This document shows, one piece after another, positions 9,112 to 18,550 of a DNA stretch of 64,000 nt. The notes below the pieces were generated by a model. The model did no database searches and was not told the DNA's origin. It was given only the letters and a program-made list of their open reading frames with translations. The translations under genes and the position numbers were made by a program. Source of the DNA: Brenneria roseae subsp. roseae (GTDB taxonomy: Bacteria > Pseudomonadota > Gammaproteobacteria > Enterobacterales > Enterobacteriaceae); NCBI RefSeq assembly GCF_003115845.1, contig NZ_KZ819035.1, positions 1 through 64,000 of the forward strand, written 5' to 3'. The stretch's first letter is position 1, and every line of letters starts with the position of its first letter.

Positions 9112-10290
9112 TTAACCCGCGTTAGCCTGGATGATGCTGCTAATCATTTGGTTGACTGGCGAGAGATCCAGCGACAGGGCGTCACTGGTATAGGCTGGCG
9201 CCCCGCGTGGCGTTTCGGACAGCGCTTTACCGTCTCTGTTCGCGGTATCGACGTTAACCAGTGCTGACAAACCGATACGCAACGGATGTGCGGCAACCTG
9301 TTGTGGATCCAGCTCGATACGTACCGGCAGACGCTGAACAACCTTGATCCAGTTACCCGTGGCGTTTTGTGCGGGCAGTAACGAGAACGCGCTGCCGGTT
9401 CCCATGTCGAGACCGACCACCTTGCCCTGATAAACCACATCATCGCCGTAGATATCGGCGATAACGGTAGCCGGCTGGCCGATACGCATATTGGCGAGCT
9501 GCGTTTCCTTAAAGTTGGCGTCAACCCACAGGTGATCGGCAGGGACAACGGCCATCAGTGCGGAAGTGGTGGAAATACGGGCCCCCACCTGAACGCTGCG
9601 GCGCGACACGTAGCCATCAACCGGACTAACGATTTTGGTCCGCTGCAAGGCCAGCCAGGCATCACGCATTTCTGCGGCGGCCTGTTGTACCGTTGGCTGC
9701 TGTTCCAATGCGGTATCCATCACCATAGCCTGATTGGCAAGGTATTGCTGTTTGGCCACTTCCAGCGACGCTTTGGCGCTGGCGACGGCATCCCGGGCGT
9801 GCTGGACTTCTTCACGGCCAATGGCGTTAGCGCTGCCCAGCGCCTCCCGGCGGTTTAAGTCGCTTTGCGCTTTGTTCAATTCCGTCTGGCGCAGCTCAAT
9901 ATTGGCCTGATACTGCTTGCTGTTAATAATCAACTGATGCGTTTGACGCACGCTGCTGGCGAGTGCGGTTTTCGCTCGTTCAAGAGCCTGCTGCGCATCC
10001 GTCGGATCCAGTTCGACCAGTACGTCGCCCTGTTTAACAAAGTCGGTATTATCGACATTGACGCGGGTCACGCTGCCGGTTACCTGTGCCATCACCTGAA
10101 TCTGATTACCGGCGATATAGGCATCGTCGGTGCTTTGGTGATGTCTGAGGATCAGGAACCAGTAAATAAACCAGGCGGCGCCGAGCACAACAAAGATAAA
10201 GGTCATCAGCGTCAGAATCTGTTTGCGCTGCCTTTTCTTGTTTTTCCGCAAAATCTGTTGAGGTGCCTGATTTTCCACGTTTTCACTCAT
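9112..10290 (-). CDS. emrA: Multidrug efflux periplasmic adaptor subunit EmrA
   Basis: Membrane-fusion protein of the HlyD family linking EmrB to the outer-membrane channel. The 392-aa protein has a short cytoplasmic N-terminus, one membrane anchor (about residues 26-48), a lipoyl half-motif beginning HHQSTDDAYIAGN, a long alpha-helical hairpin (about 95-215, Gln/Ala-rich) and a beta-barrel domain. The order emrR-emrA-emrB is that of E. coli, but 274 bases separate emrR from emrA. Confidence 0.96.
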   Translation of the reverse strand: MSENVENQAPQQILRKNKKRQRKQILTLMTFIFVVLGAAWFIYWFLILRHHQSTDDAYIAGNQIQVMAQVTGSVTRVNVDNTDFVKQGDVLVELDPTDAQQALERAKTALASSVRQTHQLIINSKQYQANIELRQTELNKAQSDLNRREALGSANAIGREEVQHARDAVASAKASLEVAKQQYLANQAMVMDTALEQQPTVQQAAAEMRDAWLALQRTKIVSPVDGYVSRRSVQVGARISTTSALMAVVPADHLWVDANFKETQLANMRIGQPATVIADIYGDDVVYQGKVVGLDMGTGSAFSLLPAQNATGNWIKVVQRLPVRIELDPQQVAAHPLRIGLSALVNVDTANRDGKALSETPRGAPAYTSDALSLDLSPVNQMISSIIQANAG

Positions 10291-10564
10291 GGGGTGCTCT
10301 CTTTGTTCTCTTTTTGCCGGATATCGCGATTGCTACTGCTGGCGATAACCCTGTCATGGTTAATGTTGCGCATCACGCTGCGGTTATACGCCGGAATGTC
10401 GATGACTCCGGCAACAAATCCGTTGTTGCGTTAACCCGCCGCAAAGTGGCCCGAAAACGCAAATTGATATTTTCTACAGAAAACACCGCCCCCCGATGAA
10501 ATAATCATTGGGAAGTACCAGAGATAATGGGGGTAAGTGGTGTCTTGTTTTAAAAACTAACTGG
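10291..10564 (-). other. Long emrR-emrA spacer
   Basis: The 274 bases between the emrR stop and emrA start contain no ORF with support. A caacaa/ttgttg hairpin (about 10411-10427) is the only structure I see. An additional promoter for emrAB here is possible but not demonstrable by eye. Confidence 0.4.
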
Positions 10565-11080
10565 TTACAGGTCTTTTATTTCGTCCATTTCATCCAGTCG
10601 GGTCAGCAGCTTGCGCATCAGGGTTTCCAACTGTTTTTGTTCGTCGCCGCTGAGCGTTGACCAGAGAAAATGGAGGCTTTTATGTTGTGGAGGAAGCAAC
10701 CGATCGAGGAACGCCTTGCCTGCTTCCGTCATGTGTAAATGCAGGCAGCGGCGGTCACTACTGCTCTCACGTCTTTCTATCCAGCCTCTTTTTTCCAGAT
10801 CGTCGGCAATGCGGGTGGCATTGGTACGGGATGAGCCCAGTGCGGCACTGAGTTCAGAAGGTTGAATACTGTAAGATTCTTGAGATTCCAGCGTAATTAG
10901 TGCCATAAACAGGGTTTCATTAATCCCTTGTTCTTTAAGCATTCTGTTTCTGTGTTCCAGAATTTTGGTCTGCATGTGCATACACAAACGCAGCAACAGC
11001 ACTTCCTGATGAGGGAAATCAGGTTTACGTGAAGCTCGCAGACTCAGCATTTTTTCGATGGGGGTAAATGAACTATCCAT
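10565..11080 (-). CDS. emrR: MarR-family transcriptional repressor EmrR (MprA)
   Basis: Represses the emr efflux genes and is released by binding uncouplers and hydrophobic drugs. The 171 aa align with E. coli MprA (176 aa) from the first residues ([12 protein letters not shown]). The winged helix-turn-helix is visible as [26 protein letters not shown], then the wing [17 protein letters not shown]. The C-terminus is about five residues shorter than in E. coli. An inverted repeat 32 bases upstream of the ATG is a likely autoregulatory operator. Confidence 0.95.
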   Translation of the reverse strand: MDSSFTPIEKMLSLRASRKPDFPHQEVLLLRLCMHMQTKILEHRNRMLKEQGINETLFMALITLESQESYSIQPSELSAALGSSRTNATRIADDLEKRGWIERRESSSDRRCLHLHMTEAGKAFLDRLLPPQHKSLHFLWSTLSGDEQKQLETLMRKLLTRLDEMDEIKDL

Positions 11081-11111
11081 TTTATGTGCACCTCATTAAT
11101 CACGGCCTGCA

Positions 11112-11129
11112 TAGTAACTAATGTTACTA
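11112..11129 (-). promoter_or_regulatory. Candidate EmrR operator
   Basis: Inverted repeat TAGTAAC-taat-GTTACTA (7-bp perfect arms) 32 bases upstream of the emrR start. Size, symmetry and position suit a MarR-family dimer site. Function is inferred. Confidence 0.55.
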
Positions 11130-11253
11130 AATAGGTAAATGAGAAGCGTGATTAATTCTGTGTCAGAAAGTAAGCAAAATGGCTCAGAAAAAGGAATCTA
11201 AATAAAATTATTCATTTAATATCATATTGTTATGTTTGCTTTTTATCAGTGTG

Positions 11254-11583
11254 TCAAAATAATTTAAACGCAATGCCATAGCACAAGGCGCCGAGCAGAG
11301 TGGAAAAAACGATACTGCGGGTTTTATAAAAGCAGAAGGTCAGCGTTGCGAACCCAACCAGCGTCGGCAGTAGTTTTTCGTTGTGGGCGAGAATGTCCGG
11401 TACGCTGGAAACAATCAGCAGGGCACAAATTGAAGCAATCCCAATGCTGTCCAGCAGCAAGGCGGCTTTGCCGCGTTGCAACGTGCCGGAAGCGCGAGAT
11501 GAACCCAGCCGCAGCGGCAAATAACGAAAAAGAAAATTAACCAGACCAACCATCAGACCGATCAGAATAACTTGTGTGCTCAT
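11254..11583 (-). CDS. ygaH: L-valine exporter subunit YgaH (AzlD family)
   Basis: Small partner of YgaZ in the AzlC/AzlD-type branched-chain amino acid exporter of the inner membrane. The 109-aa product has about four hydrophobic spans with the conserved FLFRYLPLRLG block. Its ATG overlaps the ygaZ stop by four bases (ATGA), indicating translational coupling. The E. coli order ygaZ-ygaH-emrR is kept. Confidence 0.93.
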   Translation of the reverse strand: MSTQVILIGLMVGLVNFLFRYLPLRLGSSRASGTLQRGKAALLLDSIGIASICALLIVSSVPDILAHNEKLLPTLVGFATLTFCFYKTRSIVFSTLLGALCYGIAFKLF

Positions 11584-12380
11584 GGTGTTACCTGCGAAGG
11601 GGCGATAGGTTGGAAGAACGCGGCCAGACAGCCGCTGCCGATACCGATGAGTATCGCGGCCGGAATGGAAGAAATCAGCAGGCCTAACAGTGCGCCGCCC
11701 AATGCGCTGGCGACGATAAGACTCTGGCGGCGTTTAAATGAAGCCAGTAAAAAGCTCAGAAACAGGGCGGGCAGCATAAAAGAGAGCGCGGCCTCTACGG
11801 CAGGGTAATCATTCAACGGACCATTGCCGAAGAAGGCGCCGATAACGGTTCCGGCCACCCACGAAAGCCAGGCGCACAGCGCCACGCCCAACATCCAGTT
11901 TTCCGACCAGCGCCGATTATTACGTGCCAGGCGTGTGGTGGCCGCGGCAAACACTTCATCAGTCAGACCGAACGCCCACAGCGCCGTTTTACCGGTTGGC
12001 AGTCGTTGCAGGATGCGGTAGCGTAATGCGGGGCCATACAGAACATGCCGGATATCCATCGCCATAACGGTCAGGGCGGCAACCCAGATTGACATGCCGG
12101 CGCTTAGTAGCGCGGTAATGACAAACTGACTGGCGCCGGCATAGATGATGCAGGACAGAAAAATCCCTTCCAGCGGTGTAAAGCCCAGCTTTACCGCGTT
12201 CATGCCAAAGGCAAAGGCGACAGGGACATAGCCGATAACGATGGGTAAACTGTCAAATACGCCTTCGCCGAAGGATGCGCTGGCAGGGGCTTCTGATGAG
12301 GCCAGTATCTGCTGTTCTGATGTATTCACGGTATCCACAAAGTTGGTGACGGTTTTAAAACCCGACAGACCGATAACCAT
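11580..12380 (-). CDS. ygaZ: L-valine exporter subunit YgaZ (AzlC family)
   Basis: Large subunit of the YgaZH branched-chain amino acid exporter. The 266-aa protein has several membrane segments and the family blocks GASQFVITALL, MDIRHVLYGP and FGLTDEVFAA. It is about 20 residues longer than E. coli YgaZ, all at the N-terminus. The ATG at 12380 has no clear Shine-Dalgarno, and GTG codons lie 13 to 20 codons in, so the true start is uncertain. Confidence 0.9.
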   Translation of the reverse strand: MVIGLSGFKTVTNFVDTVNTSEQQILASSEAPASASFGEGVFDSLPIVIGYVPVAFAFGMNAVKLGFTPLEGIFLSCIIYAGASQFVITALLSAGMSIWVAALTVMAMDIRHVLYGPALRYRILQRLPTGKTALWAFGLTDEVFAAATTRLARNNRRWSENWMLGVALCAWLSWVAGTVIGAFFGNGPLNDYPAVEAALSFMLPALFLSFLLASFKRRQSLIVASALGGALLGLLISSIPAAILIGIGSGCLAAFFQPIAPSQVTP

Positions 12381-12423
12381 ATCAAAGCGTTATCAGTATT
12401 TCACGTGTCTTCAACATGTATGC

Positions 12424-13632
12424 TTATTGTTCGGCGGGAGCGACTGCGCTCTGGCGTTCATAGTGGTGACCTTGCCACCAGACCAGCAGGTTCAACAGAC
12501 TGGTAATACTGCCTGCCGCACACACGCCCAGCCAGCCCCAGTGCTGATAGGCCGATGCGGAAATCATCGATCCCAACGCGCCGCCAATGAAGTAGCTGGT
12601 CATGTAACCGGCGGTCAGGCGGTTACGTGCTTCCGGCATCATTCGATAGATCACGCTCTGGTTAGTGACATGGACCCCTTGAACGGCAAGATCCAGCGCG
12701 ATGATGCCGATTAACAGCGCGATTACCGACTGAATACCAAAGGCGACAAATAGCCATGACAGCAATAACACCAGCAAACCGGCGATAGTGCTTTGCCGGG
12801 CTTTGCCTTGATCGACCAGACGCCCCGCGCGTGATGCAGCCAGCGCGCCCGCGGCGCCGACCAATCCAAACAGGCCAATTACGCCTTCGGAATAATTGTA
12901 GGGCGGAGCGGCCAGCAGAAAAGCCATGGACGTCCATAAGATGCTGAAGTTGGCAAAGGAAAAACAGCCCAGCAGTGCGCGGGTGCGCAAAAGTGGTGTC
13001 GTGGCAAACAGCCGGAAAATGGACGCTAACAGCTGCGGATAGTTCAGCGTGTTTTCCTGACGGATTCGCGGCAGAGTACGCCAGAGTATCAGTGCCATGA
13101 TCGCCATCAGTGTGCTGGCGACCCAGTAGACAGTGCGCCAACTGCCCAGTGAGGCCAGCGCGCCTGCGACCGTTCGGGCCAACAGGATACCGAGCAGCAG
13201 ACCGCTCATGATGGTGCCGACGACCTTACCCCGGGTTTCCGGCGTTGCCAGCGTTGCCGCGAGCGGAACCAGAATTTGCGCGACGACGGAGAACAGCCCC
13301 GTTAACGCGGTGCCGGTAATCATCAGCCATAGCGTGGTGGAAGAGGCGGTAATCAACATCCCGCCCGCGGCGAGCAACGTCATGCCGACAATCAGCGTCC
13401 GTCGTTCAAACATGTCTCCCAGCGGAACCAGAAACAGCAAACCCACGGCGTAGCCGAGTTGGGCGGCGGTAACGATAAAACCGGCCTGATTGACGGAGAG
13501 TTCAAATGCTCTGGCGATCGTTTCCAGCAACGGCTGGGCATAGTAATTACTGGCAACGGCGAGACCGGTTGCGATAGACATGATAAGAGTCAGAGACAGG
13601 CTGAGACCCGGCTGTTTCGGCTGAGATGGCAT
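12424..13632 (-). CDS. ygaY: MFS transporter, intact YgaY-type
   Basis: Twelve-span major facilitator of 402 aa; substrate unknown. The signature between TM2 and TM3 is GLLFLVPLGDMFERRTLI, and TM5 has the motif-C-like GLLLGILLARTVAGALASLGSWR. Its position directly upstream of ygaZ and after proX is that of E. coli ygaY, which in K-12 is annotated as a broken gene; here the frame is open throughout. The symbol rests on position and family. Confidence 0.8.
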   Translation of the reverse strand: MPSQPKQPGLSLSLTLIMSIATGLAVASNYYAQPLLETIARAFELSVNQAGFIVTAAQLGYAVGLLFLVPLGDMFERRTLIVGMTLLAAGGMLITASSTTLWLMITGTALTGLFSVVAQILVPLAATLATPETRGKVVGTIMSGLLLGILLARTVAGALASLGSWRTVYWVASTLMAIMALILWRTLPRIRQENTLNYPQLLASIFRLFATTPLLRTRALLGCFSFANFSILWTSMAFLLAAPPYNYSEGVIGLFGLVGAAGALAASRAGRLVDQGKARQSTIAGLLVLLLSWLFVAFGIQSVIALLIGIIALDLAVQGVHVTNQSVIYRMMPEARNRLTAGYMTSYFIGGALGSMISASAYQHWGWLGVCAAGSITSLLNLLVWWQGHHYERQSAVAPAEQ

Positions 13633-13734
13633 AGTTTACGGTAGTTAATGTAATGTTAATAATGCTGATCGTTGCGGATAGTATCAAACAGCTGATGACG
13701 AGATGCCAGAAGATATTGAGGCTATCGTGGGGAC

Positions 13735-13761
13735 ACGAAAAAAGGCGGCAAAGCCGCCTTT
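13735..13761 (-). terminator. proU operon terminator
   Basis: On the minus strand the hairpin aaaggcggc/gccgccttt is followed by T6, starting 37 bases after the proX stop. It ends the proVWX transcript before the ygaY-type gene. Confidence 0.92.
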
Positions 13762-13797
13762 GATGATGCTGTTCTGGTTTAGTGAATGAAAAATGGT

Positions 13798-14799
13798 TTA
13801 CTTCGCCGCTTCAGCCGCGGTTTTTACCCACTCGTCAAACTGCTGCTGGTGGGCGTTGATCCAACCATCCACATGACGTTCAATATCCTGCTGAGAACCT
13901 TGTCCTTCGTGCATACGCAGGTTCTGCGCATTGATATCGGCCAGTGGTAATTTCATGATGGAGAACAGTTTTGCTGCCGCCGGATTCTTCTCCGCCCATT
14001 CTTTATTGGCCGCAATTTTCATGTTGTTGACCGAGAAACCATAGTCAGCGCCGTTAGGCAGTTTGGTACTGACGCCTTTCATTTCTCCCGGTTGAGAAGA
14101 GAAAGGCACCTGTAGCCAGACGACGTCGCGTCCCGGAACCAGCACATCGCTGACCCAGTACGGTGTCCAGGTGTAGTAAAGAATCGGTTTGCCTTCTTTA
14201 TAGCGGGTAATGGTATCGGCGATCAGGGCCGCGTAGTTCCCCTGATTATGTTCGACGGTGTTAGTCAGACCATAGGCGCTGATATGGTTATTGATCGCGG
14301 CTTCACAGCCCCAGCCCGGATTACAGCCGGTCAGGTCGGCTTTACCATCACCATTGGTATCGAACAGTTTGGCGATTGCCGGATCTTTTAACTGTTCAAT
14401 ATTGGTGATCTTGTATTGTTCCGCCGTTTTTTTATCGATCAGGTAACCCTGTGCGGCGCCGGACACATATTCACCCTGACGGTAGAATTTGGCGTCGCCG
14501 CCAGCGGAAGCGTACATGTCAGACTGAAGCGGATCCCAGTTTACGGCGATAAATGTTGCGTCACCGGATGCAATCGAGGTGTAAGCGACGTTATAGTCCA
14601 CTTCACGAATCGGTTGCACCTCATAACCCAGTTTTTCCAGCGCTCTGCTGACTAACAGCGTCTGGAACGTTTCTTCGGAAATGGTGCTTTGCACCGGAAT
14701 GACTCTAACGCCTTTACCGGGTAGATCGTCGGCGGCGTAAAGCGATGTACTCAGTAGCGCGGTGGTCAGGGCGGCTGCCCAGATTTTGGTTTTACCCAT
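13798..14799 (-). CDS. proX: Glycine betaine/proline betaine ABC transporter, substrate-binding protein
   Basis: Periplasmic receptor of the osmotically induced ProU system. The mature protein aligns with E. coli ProX throughout ([23 protein letters not shown] disulfide loop, YYTWTPYWV with betaine-cage aromatics). A signal peptide is present (about residues 1-22, ending SLYA). The start at 14799 follows AGAGGGG; the longer reading with 11 extra residues lacks such a site. The resulting 333 aa match the family (330). It is separated from proW by 185 bases that contain a repeat fragment. Confidence 0.96.
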   Translation of the reverse strand: MGKTKIWAAALTTALLSTSLYAADDLPGKGVRVIPVQSTISEETFQTLLVSRALEKLGYEVQPIREVDYNVAYTSIASGDATFIAVNWDPLQSDMYASAGGDAKFYRQGEYVSGAAQGYLIDKKTAEQYKITNIEQLKDPAIAKLFDTNGDGKADLTGCNPGWGCEAAINNHISAYGLTNTVEHNQGNYAALIADTITRYKEGKPILYYTWTPYWVSDVLVPGRDVVWLQVPFSSQPGEMKGVSTKLPNGADYGFSVNNMKIAANKEWAEKNPAAAKLFSIMKLPLADINAQNLRMHEGQGSQQDIERHVDGWINAHQQQFDEWVKTAAEAAK

Positions 14800-14829
14800 G
14801 ATGGTTCCCCTCTTTTCTGTGTTGTGTTT

Positions 14830-14849
14830 CATCTTTCAAGTTGCAGGTG
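14830..14849 (+). repeat. Fragment of a palindromic repeat (left arm)
   Basis: These 20 bases (catctttcaagttgcaggtg) are identical to 34842-34861 in the full-length repeat upstream of ydiB. Only the left arm is present. It lies in the proW-proX spacer, where a hairpin or mRNA-processing element would separately set proX expression. Confidence 0.65.
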
Positions 14850-14984
14850 TGCGGTGTTCGCCATGTTGTTTGCGTTTATCCGTGTTTAAACGGCCTGCAA
14901 TGATTGATGCCTGATGGAACAGGCGCTGAGTCTGGTATTGGAGTTACCGGTTGTCTGTTGTCGTCAGACAACCGGCGTACGGTG

Positions 14985-16214
14985 TTACTGCTTGATGAAA
15001 GGGCGAATGATCAGGCCGATAGGGCCGAAGGTATACCAGCTTTTGTTGCCCTTGCTGCGTCTGTCACGGCCCAGTGATTGGGTCAGACGGTCGAGAATGA
15101 TGGCCAGAATAACGATACCGACACCCCCGATGGCGGCCAGACCCATATCCAACCGACCGATGCCGCGCAGTACCATTTGGCCTAAACCGCCTACGGCGAT
15201 CATAGAGGCAATCACCACCATCGACAGCGCCAGCATCAGCGTCTGGTTTACGCCCGCCATGATGGTCGGCATCGCCAGCGGTAACTGGACTTTAAATAGC
15301 ATCTGACTCGGACTGGCCCCGAAAGATTCCGCGGCTTCAATCAAATCAGCCGGAACCTGGCGGATCCCCAGAATGGTCAGGCGAATAATGGGCGGCAGGG
15401 CAAAGATGATGGTCACCACCACGCCCGGGACATTACCGATACCGAACAGCATAACTATCGGCACCAGATAAACAAACGCAGGCGTTGTCTGCATCGCATC
15501 CAGCAAGGGGCGGATCACTCTGGCGGCGCGTTCGCTGCGAGCCAGCCAAATTCCCATTGGCAAGCCAATCAGTATGCAGAAGAACAGCGCCGTCAACACC
15601 AGCGCCAGCGTAATCATTGCCTGCGACCACGCGCCGATGGCCCCGATAGCGATCAGGGAAATCAAGGTGGCGGCGCCCATACCCAGACTGGATATCTGCC
15701 AGGCGAACAGCGAAAACACCAGAATGGCGATTGGGGCTGGCATACCAAGCAGCAACTGTTGAAAACCGCTCAGCACGAAATCGACGGGCACGCGCACGCC
15801 CTGAAACAGCGGCCTGAAATGCAGTACCAGCCAGTCGATGCCGTGGGTGACCCAGCTATCCAGCGGGATCAGCGTATCTCTGAACGGATCAAGTAAATTA
15901 AAGTGTTCAGGCGCCGCCGGGGCGGCGCTGTTCAACCAGTCGCTGCTTTGCTGCGCTGCGTCTGTCGGCGCACTGTTCCACGCATCCGCACTGGCGGGAG
16001 CATCCTGTGCCGGCGCGCTGGTGGACCAGGGATCGGTTTGAGGCGCCGCGTCCTGTCCTGCCGGCGGCTGATCGGTTGGTGCATCTTGTGTAGTGGCTGA
16101 CCAGGGATCGCTCTGTGCTGCGGCACCATTCTGGCTCTGGTTTGCTGCCTGATCGGTGCCTTGTTCATGTTCGATGGTCGTGTTTTCCCACGGATTCGGT
16201 GTTGATTTACTCAT
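14985..16214 (-). CDS. proW: Glycine betaine/proline betaine ABC transporter, permease
   Basis: Inner-membrane permease of ProU. From about residue 95 it aligns closely with E. coli ProW ([22 protein letters not shown] onward, EAA loop near [22 protein letters not shown]). The N-terminal tail is about 55 residues longer than in E. coli and is low complexity, with five Trp-centred units (NPW, SDPW, TDPW, ADAW, SDW) separated by Ala/Pro/Asp/Gln spacers. The start overlaps the proV stop by eight bases. Confidence 0.95.
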   Translation of the reverse strand: MSKSTPNPWENTTIEHEQGTDQAANQSQNGAAAQSDPWSATTQDAPTDQPPAGQDAAPQTDPWSTSAPAQDAPASADAWNSAPTDAAQQSSDWLNSAAPAAPEHFNLLDPFRDTLIPLDSWVTHGIDWLVLHFRPLFQGVRVPVDFVLSGFQQLLLGMPAPIAILVFSLFAWQISSLGMGAATLISLIAIGAIGAWSQAMITLALVLTALFFCILIGLPMGIWLARSERAARVIRPLLDAMQTTPAFVYLVPIVMLFGIGNVPGVVVTIIFALPPIIRLTILGIRQVPADLIEAAESFGASPSQMLFKVQLPLAMPTIMAGVNQTLMLALSMVVIASMIAVGGLGQMVLRGIGRLDMGLAAIGGVGIVILAIILDRLTQSLGRDRRSKGNKSWYTFGPIGLIIRPFIKQ

Positions 16215-17409
16215 TGGTCACTCCTTCCTTATCCAGCGCCTGTAGCAGCATTCCTTTGGAAATGATGCCAATGTACTCGTTGTTTTCACCGATGACCGGG
16301 ACCGCGCAAGGGGCCTGTGCAACCTGAGAAATCAGTTCATTGAGCGACATATCCGCAGGCACCGGGGCCGGATCGGAAAGCAACGCCTGTTCCAGCGGCT
16401 GTTGCGCTTTCAATGCTTGTTTCAGAGAATCAATCGACACGATACCAATAAATTTTTGTCCGCGTTCCAGCACGTAGCCATAATCACGGTCTTCATCCTG
16501 CAAAATTTTCAGTGCGGAACGCGGTCCGACGCCGGGTGTTTTGCGGATAAGCGTAACCGGACGGCGGCGTGCGATATCCTTGGCGCTAAAGACGTGGCTG
16601 ATATCCACACCACGGAAGAAGGTGCGAACGTAATCGTTGGCCGGATTATTCAGAATCTCATCTGGCGTCCCCACCTGAATGACTTCACCACCGTGCATGA
16701 TGGCAATGCGGTCGCCGATGCGCATCGCTTCATCCAGATCGTGCGAAATGAAGACGATGGTGCGTTGGTTACGGGACTGGAGTTTGATTAACTCATCCTG
16801 CATTTCTGCACGGATCAGCGGGTCAAGTGCAGAGAATGCCTCATCCATCAGCAGGATATCCGGGTCGTTCGCCAGTGCGCGAGCCAGGCCAACGCGCTGA
16901 CGCATCCCGCCGGAAAGTTCATCCGGATAGGAATTGGCATAGGTTTCGAGCCCGACCTGTTGCAGCGCGCTAAGCGCTTTCTGTTCACGCTCTGCTTTCG
17001 GTAAACCGGCGAGTTCCATGCCGAACGCCGTGTTGCTGAGGATGTTCAGATGCGGCATGAGCGCAAATGACTGGAATACCATACTGATTTTCTTGCGGCG
17101 TACGTCGCGCAACGCGGCGTCGGATATCTGGGAGATATCTTCACCATCAATCAGAACCTGACCTCGGGTCGGTTCTATCAGACGATTGAGAAGGCGTACC
17201 ATGGTGGATTTACCGGAGCCGGATAATCCCATGATGACAAATATCTCGCCTTCTTCAATGGCCAGACTGGCATCTTTCACACCGATAGTGAGACCGGTTT
17301 TTTCAAATATCTGATCCTTGCTCAAACCTTTATCGATCAGCTTGAATGCGCGGTCAGGATGCTCGCCAAATACCTTGTAAAGGTTTTTTACTTCAAGTTT
17401 TATTGCCAT
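16207..17409 (-). CDS. proV: Glycine betaine/proline betaine ABC transporter, ATP-binding protein
   Basis: ATPase of the ProU importer, 400 aa as in E. coli. Walker A is GLSGSGKST, the signature [15 protein letters not shown], Walker [13 protein letters not shown] and the switch histidine lies in FISHDLDEA. Two C-terminal CBS domains (about residues 280-395) are the osmosensory part in this family. First gene of proVWX. ATG preceded by ATAGGAAAAC. Confidence 0.97.
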   Translation of the reverse strand: MAIKLEVKNLYKVFGEHPDRAFKLIDKGLSKDQIFEKTGLTIGVKDASLAIEEGEIFVIMGLSGSGKSTMVRLLNRLIEPTRGQVLIDGEDISQISDAALRDVRRKKISMVFQSFALMPHLNILSNTAFGMELAGLPKAEREQKALSALQQVGLETYANSYPDELSGGMRQRVGLARALANDPDILLMDEAFSALDPLIRAEMQDELIKLQSRNQRTIVFISHDLDEAMRIGDRIAIMHGGEVIQVGTPDEILNNPANDYVRTFFRGVDISHVFSAKDIARRRPVTLIRKTPGVGPRSALKILQDEDRDYGYVLERGQKFIGIVSIDSLKQALKAQQPLEQALLSDPAPVPADMSLNELISQVAQAPCAVPVIGENNEYIGIISKGMLLQALDKEGVTNE

Positions 17410-18163
17410 GAAATGATTGTTTTCCTATGGTCGTTTATAATTCTATAACATCATCCTGGTAATGGTTGAACGCCGTCTACCCTACCATAATGAGATTCTG
17501 AGACAACCCCTTGCCGTCTGAATAACGGTGTGAAAGGAGGAATGATTAATGTGATTTTCATATCATTTTTCGCTTTTTGCTCTTATGGGTTTTTCTAATT
17601 TTATGATGCATTTATTTCATTTAAATTTCATATTTAACAATGGGTTGTGAGTTTTTATTTTTGCTATTTAAATAATTTATTTCTATCGTCGCTTGATCGT
17701 TGATTATTCTGGTATTTATCCGATGAATATAAATTTGAATAATCGATGATTATCGGGTTATAGGCACCACAATAGGACGATTTATGTGCGTAAATTATTG
17801 AGCAGATCGTCGCCATGCAGATTCAGTATAGCAAAAATATATGTTATGGCCGTTCGGGGTGATTGGGGGGCGTTGGGGTAGTGAAAAACGGTGATATTGA
17901 AATCGTTATATGGTGTGATTCAGTTAACAAAATATCTTCTGCATTGACACCGGTTATTCGTCAATATCTTGCTGTATGTAAGGAGATAATTTCCGGTTCT
18001 TGCTAGTCGATCTCAACGCTTATTTTCCCCGATAACCAGACAATATTACCGACGATGATCGAGGGGCGCCGGCGAGGCAGGCACGACGCCCATATCGTGT
18101 AATGGTGAGGCATCGTGGCTACCGGCGGTGTACGGAAGGGGAATAAATGAAAGGCGCGCAACG
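17410..18163 (-). promoter_or_regulatory. Long non-coding region upstream of proV
   Basis: 754 bases without a supported gene between hpxZ and proV. The part at about 17530-17760 is markedly A+T-rich with T- and A-tracts, as expected for the H-NS-repressed upstream element of proU. On the minus strand TATAGAATTATAA (about 17440-17452) could supply a -10 element. I see no clear terminator for hpxZ, so readthrough toward proV is possible. Confidence 0.45.
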
Positions 18164-18550
18164 CTATTCGCTCATCAGGCTGACGTGTGCGGCAACGATG
18201 CGCCAGCCTTCCGGCATCTTCACCCAGGTTTGCATCTGTCGCCCGGTTTTTGCGCTGCCCTCCCGGCGAAACTCGGTGCTGGCCACTGCCATATGCTGTC
18301 CGTAAGTGGTGATAACCGTATTCTGCAACTGGCGATCCAGCCCGGCGGATGGGCGGGCCAGACGAAACGCCCGGATTTCATCGATCCCGTACAGGTTTTC
18401 TCCCGCACCATAGCGAACGGTTCGGGCATCGTGCCAGAACAACTCATCCAATACGTCGATGTCATTACCGGTCAGCGCTTTTTCATAACGATGGAAGGCG
18501 ATAGTGACTTCAGCCAGTACATCGGGCTGATTAATATCATCGTGCAACAT
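18164..18550 (-). CDS. hpxZ: Oxalurate catabolism protein HpxZ (AtzH/DUF3225, SnoaL-like)
   Basis: Small NTF2-fold protein of 128 aa, encoded with an AtzE-type amidase in oxalurate-degrading operons. Family features seen are the helical N-terminus (INQPDVLAEVTIAFHRYEKAL), the FWHDARTVRYGAGENLYG block and the C-terminal W-R-I-V-A-A-H-V-S. Homologues of AtzH hydrolyse small carboxylated ureas, so it may be catalytic or assist HpxY; its exact role here is not known. The ATG at 18550 shares its A with the hpxY stop (TAATG), indicating coupled translation. Confidence 0.85.
   Translation of the reverse strand: MLHDDINQPDVLAEVTIAFHRYEKALTGNDIDVLDELFWHDARTVRYGAGENLYGIDEIRAFRLARPSAGLDRQLQNTVITTYGQHMAVASTEFRREGSAKTGRQMQTWVKMPEGWRIVAAHVSLMSE

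Noticed and set aside
9865-10434. 189-codon plus-strand ORF opposite emrA
   Set aside because: Antisense shadow of emrA extending into the spacer; no ribosome site and no protein-like domain.
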